Part shown: piece by piece, positions 28,801 to 37,400 of the stretch
Layout: every line of letters starts with the position of its first letter
Numbering within the stretch: the stretch's first letter is position 1
Assembly: GCA_035041965.1 (NCBI GenBank)
Contig: JAPYMA010002959.1
Span: 47,316 to 111,315 of the forward strand
From: Anisakis pegreffii
Lineage: Eukaryota; Nematoda; Chromadorea; Rhabditida; Anisakidae
Direction of reading: 5' to 3'
DNA: 64,000 nt
Made by a program: the position numbers and the translations under genes
Notes under the pieces: model-generated
What the model was told of the DNA's origin: nothing
What the model saw: the letters and a program-made list of their open reading frames with translations, nothing else
The model's database searches: none

Positions 28801-31406
28801 GTGAGAGGACGAGGAAGCCATCCCTTCCAGAACTGGCGAGGAAGCATTTGGAGCGCCCATACTCGTTTTTGTTTGAATTAGTCGGTTGAGTTAAAATTCA
28901 ACAAGTTTCCCCCCTTCCCTAATGCCTAAGACTTTGCATAATCGTAATAGTGAGGTTAAGCCTCAGCCTGAGACTAATTTATGCTGATGAGACTAAACAC
29001 ACTTCGTTTAAGCTAACTTACATGGCTGACTGGCTTTTATCTGTTGCCCAGTTATTCTCCCATTACACATTGAATTCTTCAAACCTTACTCATCACCTAA
29101 TATTTCTTGCTGTTTATAACAATTTTCATTATCATATCGTTATAGTTTTAGCAATAAATTCGAAAATTTTATTCAATTATTCGCTGCAATTAGCAATAGA
29201 GAATTTATCGGTATGCCACAAAAACTGTATAGCAAAGTTAGTGTCAAATCACAGTAAATTACAGTCAGCATCAAATTACAAGATTCATTTCTTTCACAAC
29301 TCATCGACTTTCTTAAAGTCACTACAATAAATAAACCTAAAAATTGATAGATCTTAAGAGCTGTTTGAATATCTGGTATGGCCACGATCATGCTTTTTTC
29401 TTAATGGCAATTTTGTTAAGGTGTAACTAATTCAATGCGAACTTTTACGTATGAAAGGTAACACTCGTAACTATTCTGTTTCCAAAAAGATTAAAGTTGT
29501 CAGAAAGGAACCACATCATAACGAAGGATGAACAGTCATCAGCTGAATATTATAAGACAATACAGGAGGCTTCAAAGATGCAAAACTTTCATTAAAGCAC
29601 CTTTACCATCCCAATTTTAATGATCAAAAGTCAACGCGGAAGCCATATGATAATTATGCGTCAAACCCATAAAACGGATGGGGCCTGAGTTGCGGCAGAT
29701 TCCGCAAAACAGCCCCTCCTCCAGCTTTAGTGAAGGATTATCAGGATCCTTGTCTCGTTCCCCCTACCCTAACTTTACGATTGAGTAAATATTCTTAGGC
29801 GATGCACGCATCACTAAAAATTCGATTGCAGATTCATTATGGGGATCATATTTCTAGTTCGAATATCAATTCACATTTCTAAACTAATTTTGTGATCGGC
29901 ATATGTCGCTAGCCAGCTATCTGTCACTAATAATATACGCATCTAATATAAACCATAATGAACACTGTACTAATGAAAACTTCATTGAGGTCACTCTAAA
30001 AACCGCATGTACCATGGATTGCTCATGAATAAAATCAATGATCTACTTTATATAGACATACGACACAATTCATAATATGATATTTCAAGTTATTGAGATG
30101 AACGAATGTATGATATACTTATAAAGGTAACCTTCGTTCAAACAATTACGATGGGAATGCTACACTGCGGATAATACTAATGAAAGAATTAAAGAATTCA
30201 CAATAATAAAAAGCATTAAAGAATTCACGACAGAGCAATAAATATATCAAATGATAACGAGACCATGTAAACTGCGGAAGATAATGAAGATTTAAATTAT
30301 GATGTGGATGTGATTTTGACCAACGAATTATTTCCATATTAGCAAGCGAGTGAAGTAGATGCATTACAAAAGCTGGCATAAGGAGAAAAATGCTTGCAGG
30401 AAATGAATGAGCGAAACCATATTTCATGAATAATAAAGATGAATAATGCGTGGAACATTCCAAAAATGTTGCAAAGGTTTTACGAAGTTCAGTCTCAAAC
30501 TGAATGGCATAGTTGGTTTCGGAACATAACCAGAAACGACTAATTCGTTAATTATTCCAGTCTCACAAAACTGTAGGAGCGATTACCTCTAGAACTTCGA
30601 GGTGGTCCTTTCATTCAGAATTTAACAGACATTATGTACATAGTTCGGAACATAGCTTTCTACCCTCATCACTCACATTAGAGTTCTACAATCTCGAAAA
30701 ACAGATCCGAAATGAACTGCTACAGAAATATTAAAACCTCCATATTCAAGCCACAGTGACCTTCATTCTTGCCAGCAGTATAATAGTTTCTTCGTGTAAG
30801 ATGATAGAATAGCTTCTCTACTATCAGAAAACTTTATGCGATCTTGAAGGATTCTGTTTACCTTCGGAGACAGAGTAATTTAATCGTCGGCAGGATGGAA
30901 AGATTTGATAGGTCGACTAAACCAGGTGATCCAGATATTTCGCTTTCTGATTTCAAAGATCTTTAGAGTACGTTTACAGAAAATCAGTCATTTTCACCAA
31001 GTTTTCAAATGATTGCATTGATATGTTGACTGAACCTTTCACCCTACTGCACATCTCAAGTGAAGGATTTCTAAATTTCGTTGCGTAATCAGTAAAGATG
31101 ATATTTTCCTCAACTATTGTGAAGAAATATGAGTGTGTAAGGAGTTTCCGAATATAGGAGGAATTCGATTATCTCATTATTAACTCCAAACAATTCCGAC
31201 TGTTGGCTACGACACTCACCCGCATTGCCGTAATTTATTTTTAACTTCACTTTCTTTTCCATAATTGCTTTCGCACGAAAACCGCATGAAACGTTACATA
31301 ATCGTCAGTAACCCTACCATGAGTTACTACTAGCCTCGTCGGAACCGATTTCACCTTTATCATGTTGGGGGCTCGATACGGTGGCTCTTCAGTTGGACAT
31401 CATTTG

Positions 31407-31453
<47 letters not shown>

Positions 31454-34400
31454 CGTAATCTTTTGACGGGCGAATTCCAGTTGAATAAAATTTGGCAATT
31501 CCAATGAACTTCGACAACGTTTCGCTTAATTTCCGACGGTTTTTGCAGACAAAGCAGCAGCGCGATCACAACTTTTGAATGAAGATTTGAACGCAGCGAT
31601 TATCGGACTGATTTTGCCGATGAGCATTTTAGTGAGAACTGTCGCTATCGTTTTCAATTAGTGCCACTTTAAGCGGAAGTTTCCGCTACTTTTTCGTCAG
31701 CGGCGCTATTAGCGGATTATTTTCGACGGGTCAAAAGTATTTTTTAACGAATTAGCGATTAGCGGAACTGATTTTTTAATAGCGTGTCCAACAGTGCTTA
31801 TGTGTCGTGTACCTACGCATTGAGAGTTTGAGGTGGCTTCGGCCATTTCTGTTCATACTGTTAAAGTTGAACCGTGGTCATTGCAATGATATTTTTATTG
31901 GAAAAATAGCACAAGAGCAATTGTTTGCGTCTTCGCCATAAAATGCCATCAAAGTTATCTTCTACGTTTGTGGGTTTACAAATACATTTGCATAGGTGCT
32001 TAGCTGAAATCTGAACTCGATCGGCTAATTCTTTTACTGTTACGATTTGAACACGACCTTCCCGCCAGCATTATGAATCGAGAACGAACACACAGCAGTA
32101 ATTCGATGGTCAGAAGGCGACCGGAAGGTGACCAGCCGCTTTCAAACTTCATCAGTTAAGCAAAGGTTCCCTTACATTGTTCTCAGAATGCGTTGGAGAC
32201 CCGCAATCAATTTCGATCGTTGAAATACTTTCCAAACCGAGAAACTCGATCACTGATGTTGTGTGATTTCCTCATGCAAACTGCCATTACATCGGCCATA
32301 ATTGTTCAAGCAACATAGAAATCAACTGACTGAATCAAAATATTCCCTGAGCCTACGCACGAGTATGAGTTGCACTCAACCAAGCGCATCAGACAGGTTG
32401 TCAAACCAAGAGATAGTTTACAGAAAAAGTACGGATTGAACTGCATTGTATTTCTGACTCATCTATTTTTGTGAACTATAAAAAGCAAGCTGCAAAGAGT
32501 ATCTTTCGGCTGATAAACTATCCTCTACCTCTCGAAACCGGTACACTACTATGCTCTAGGTGATCTTTCAAAGATTCATGTACTGCATCGCACTGTACTA
32601 TGCTTCGCATTTCTCAAACGTGTGCTGCTCCAGTTCGGAAAGTACAAATACCTCTTGGTGCAGTGATGTGCACTAACACTTATATGTATCGAGAAGCGTG
32701 TTTTGAAGTGGAGAAGAACGGAAACTCCACTGGATTTATTCCATCAGCTTTCCAGAAGATGGACTTTGAAATGAAATGAAAATGCGTTTAGAAATTGCGA
32801 TGCGAGAGAAAGGAAAGAACGGCCGATAAGAGTCACACTTCGATGCGGTGAAATGCGAATGCAATATTTCAAATAGAAACTTCTTGAGCTCGACTAACTT
32901 CTTATAATTTCACTTTCTATTGAACAGGATGTTACTGAAAAAAAGTATAGGCTTTGTAGTTAAAATTATGGGTACTTAAATGTTACGGATAATTGAATGA
33001 GATACATTCATTGTGATTGCTGCGAAAACCTTGAAAGTAGATCAGAAAAGAACTTTAGTATTCGCGTTTCTAGCAGTACAAATTCTTACGCGTTTAGGCC
33101 AAAAATGAACCTTAGGGTCAAGATCGGATTACCAATTTCGGTTAGCTGCGATCGCAATACCCTATGCAACTGCCTATCATATACGGAGTTGCAGAAAAAT
33201 GACTTAAATTTTCAGGATGACACAATATATAATAACAAGGTATTTGTAGAGATCTCGAATGCTAAGAACTGAATTTGTACAACACGGATGAAACAGTTAT
33301 AACAAATCAATACGGTGAGCTGAAAGTGTTTTCCCAACGATAAGCATATTGCAAAGTGCATATTGACTTGAAAAATATGACAACAACTCTACGCATTTGA
33401 GCGGTAGATTATGAATCAGTTGAATGATTGCAAAGTTTCAACATCAGAATGCCTTTTTTGATAGATTTCCATTAAGACACCCATTAGTAGTTGGAATCAT
33501 ATCAATGGTCAAAGCATAATGCATCCGCTGCTGCTAATCAAAGCTACTTGCAACTGAGATTCGATTGTAATCTTAAGACGGTTGTTGAACTGAAAGATTT
33601 TTTGCAAGTTTTTCTTGGAAGTGAGTCATGTAACGCAGCTCTGCTTAACAATTTAACAGTGCAACATTATTGTTTACCGTAAGATTTGATATGCTGTAGG
33701 GATGTAAGTTTTTCATATGATGAAAATCAACATTCCAGGATTTATGAGACAACTGCAATGAAATGCTTTGAGAAGATACGATTTTAGGTGTACCATGAAT
33801 GGCATGCTCCATGTTCAAAACGAATAGGGCTGAGATCAATCATAGATCACGCTACCCATTCAATACTTCAGCTCAGAAAAAAAAACAGACAGGATAAAAT
33901 GAATTTTCCGAATTACTAAAATTAACTCGAAAAACTGTTATTGAGTTCAGCTTAGGTTCGTTTCATGAGTAATCGTCGGCAATTTCTAAGAAGACAGCAT
34001 TACATTTGTCGTAATAATGATCTAGAGCTGTGGTCTTCACATTCTTGCGTTCCATGCTCCCTCAAGACCCTATAGCACACCGCCACCCCTCCTTTTTCAA
34101 TAATCTGCATGATTATTGCAATTACCGTTTCTCCCGATAATTTATTATTTTTCACTAACAAATCAAAATGAAATCAGGAAATTGACTTATTGATCAAGAT
34201 GTTCGCTGGAATGAATTTATCCGTGGTAGAATGGAATCGATTCCTAATATGCAAACAAGTGTTTTGAAAACGTCATCTCAGAAATATGAAGGAATTACGA
34301 AAGAATCAATCAACGATTATTTGCCAATTTTTTCAATCCCTCTGGCATCCTCAAAATTTCCCGAAGAGAACTTCCCCCACCGTGAGATCCACTGCGATAG

Positions 34401-37400
34401 AATGAGATAAATGTTAAAAATAGTGTGTTTTAACGATCTGATTTTTGTGCAGCTGTACTCGATCCTTTTTCATATTTAAAACAACCTATTCCAATTGTTC
34501 TCACCTCGAAATTACGCTAGTTTTGTTTCATTTCTAAAGGTGCATCATTTAACGCACACAAAATACAGTTTTTTACTTTTCTATTCTCTGTTGTATTTAT
34601 AATCTCTTCCATATCGTCAAAAAGCGCGAATTATCCACGTTGTTTTCACTGCCTCCTTCCAACAGTAGACACTGCTTACGGAGGGAAAGATCGATTCTCA
34701 GTCCAGATGTTAATTCTAACTTAATCTGTCCTTACCTAAGATTTATGGTAGTCCTGATCATTCCGATGTAATCAGAATGCGATAATGCTAACTAGTAAGA
34801 TAAATTTTGCTTTCTCCTTCTCCCAGGGGAAGATGAAATCTGCCTCTTACTGGAAACGAGGTTTTCGCATGAGCCTTAGTTCCATAGCAAATCAAAAATA
34901 TTGGAGAGTTGAATTGAAAAACAAATTGTGCATATCACCCAAAATTGTATCGCTCTAAATATTCGTTGATTCGTTCAGCGCTCTAACTGCTCTCTCCACT
35001 TATTCCCTCACAATTACGCTTTATTATATTAATAACAATAAGTAAGATTACTCATAATAATAGATGCAAAGTAGCATAGTTCAATACAGATGTGATGCGA
35101 TTAAATTGAATAGATGTATTCGTAAACAATAATTTGTTTGTTTTGTTTTTTTTTGACTTAATGAAATTCAATTGCAGCTCAAACATTATAAGTTGATATG
35201 AAGTCAAAAATGTGATGATTTTTCATTGCACTGATTTTCGTATGATCAAAAATTTGCGAATTAAACTGATATGAGAAGTTGTCAAAAGGACGTGATGGCA
35301 AAGTTGTTCGAAGAGTTATGAAGCGCAACATTAAAATGAGGAAGTAATGTGATGAGGAATGGAAGATAACAAAAATAAATGTGCTATGAACAGCAATGAT
35401 GATGTGAAGAATTGATGAACAACAACAAATGTGATATCTATAAATGCATTTTTTTTCATAGATGAATTTTATTTCATAAATGGATGATTATGCATATTGG
35501 GATGAGATGCTGCGACTGTGAAGTAATATGTTTAAAAGGCGCTGTTTGATAGCAGAAAATTTCGGATCAGTTAGAGCATGAGGGTGTTGGAAAATGACAG
35601 TTCCAGTCTGTAATATGCCAAGTGTTAAGAATATGGGATGAATTAGCTGTGTAGAGCGAAGATTGTTTTGAGTTTCGTTTGAGTAGAATAATTTGATGCT
35701 TTTTATGCACATTATGTGAAATGCAAGGAGCTATGAAGCGGTTGATTCGAGACGGTAATATAGACATATATGCATATGCAACAAAAAAACTGAAGTACCT
35801 GTAAAAACTGCTTAATTGTTGGTTGAGAGAGAAGTTGAAGAGTAGTTGGTAATTGATGGTGTAATTGAATATGATGATCAAAATCACGTTCAAGTCTAAT
35901 GAATGTTTGACCAACTTTGCCTGGATCATCTGAGTAATATTGTAATCCTTTTAACATCACACTGAAAGCATCATCTTGTTTGTTGATCCTTATTCTGTTC
36001 AATTATGCATAAAAACTATCATTTAATGAATAATAAAATTGATTCGTTATTGAAGACAGCATTGTGATTGTTAATGACTGAACCTTGTACAATTGAAAGA
36101 CTAACTTTGCATGGAAATTGCATAATTCTTTCAGATTCATTATTAACTGTTCTCTGACATTTTCGACTTCTTTAGGAACGGATTCATTCTCGATCGCTTT
36201 TATGTAATCTTCAACCAAATGCCTCAGCTCGTTAACATATTCTTCCTCCGAACGTAATAAATCATGGTAAACTTGACTGCAATACACATTTTCGGTGTTT
36301 ATTTTCAATATCCGAAGAATAATCTTATGAATGCACAATTACTCATTAACTAGAGCACAATTTGATGTTTCTATCTGATGATTTAAAAAATAAGTTTGAC
36401 ACAATCAGCTAAACACAGACGCAATCAACAAGTTTCGTAGCGATATCTCATAAACAGCACACACAATAAACCCACAAAAAATTTTGATTGATTTCGTTTC
36501 GTAATCATATCCTTCATTTTCTTCCACTCAGCATAAACATACGTCTATTTATCTTTCTCTCGTAAACTTTCATTAACTTGAAACTTCATATTCTCTGATC
36601 ATCATCAGTCAATTTTCATTTCATTTCTTCAACGAAACTGTTTTGTCTTCATAGAATTTCAATTTAGAAATAAGATAAATCGTACAAGTGTAACGCAAGC
36701 AACGCTAATTGTTGAAAGAGAATAATATTTCTTCAAAGAAAAGGCTTCATAAATACTCATAAAAAGAATACTAATAACATTGATAATAATGATGATAAAA
36801 CTAAAAACAATAAAAATTGAATCGCACTTACTCTCTTTTCATTATTGCTTCTTGTTCTTCAGTTAAATTCAAATCAGCAGCAGCAATTTCTCTTGTCCTT
36901 CTTCTCTGCTTATAATATTCAGTTGGTGTCTCAAAGTAGGAACCTGGCACCCAACCAGATCTGGGTGGACGAGCCTAGAACGGCAAGTAATGAATGGTAC
37001 ATTCACATGATAAACGCTTTGCGCTTCAATTTCACGATTTTGTTCAACATTTAAAATGAGTTAACATGAGGCATAAGATGGTAGTTCTCCTCAAACAATT
37101 AAGAATATCATTTACTTTTGTTCTTATAAGCCATGATGCAGCGTTCTTCTTGTCTAGCACTTCAACGATTTGCCCTTGTTCTAGTGTAACTGATTCGGTA
37201 TCTCCAGGCTCAGGTGTATAATCTTGAATGGCGATGTACACTGGTAGCGATCTTGTTTCGGCACCCTAAACGAATCAGTCACAATCTTTCTGTCATCAAC
37301 GTGCTTATTAGAATATCCCTTAGTCTCTTCTTTTCAATGTTTTAAACTTTTGTTGTTGTAATGCAAAGTCATCAGATTGACGTATTTGATGATAATAATA

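Larger units (their letters stand above)
28407..35798 (-). other. unc-89 intron 6, 7.4 kb, inside the DH domain
   Basis: This is by far the largest intron of the gene and splits the DH coding sequence. It contains a degenerate coding-like repeat (30568-31366), a (TTA)n tract (31408-31453) and an AGCGGA-type dispersed repeat (31521-31790). Elsewhere it is AT-rich with scattered C-rich patches near 28900, 29690 and 34080. Short ORFs are present (for example 32997-33272 on the plus strand) but none looks like a known protein. No intact gene within the intron can be supported. Confidence 0.85.

Noticed and set aside
32997..33272. 91-codon ORF with several Cys inside unc-89 intron 6
   Set aside because: No signal peptide, conserved motif or promoter context; ORFs of this length are expected in 7 kb of such DNA.
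36003..36105. Reading unc-89 exon 5 through to KLVFQLYK
   Set aside because: The phase does not join exon 6; the earlier donor at 36105 restores the conserved NFHANVMLKG.
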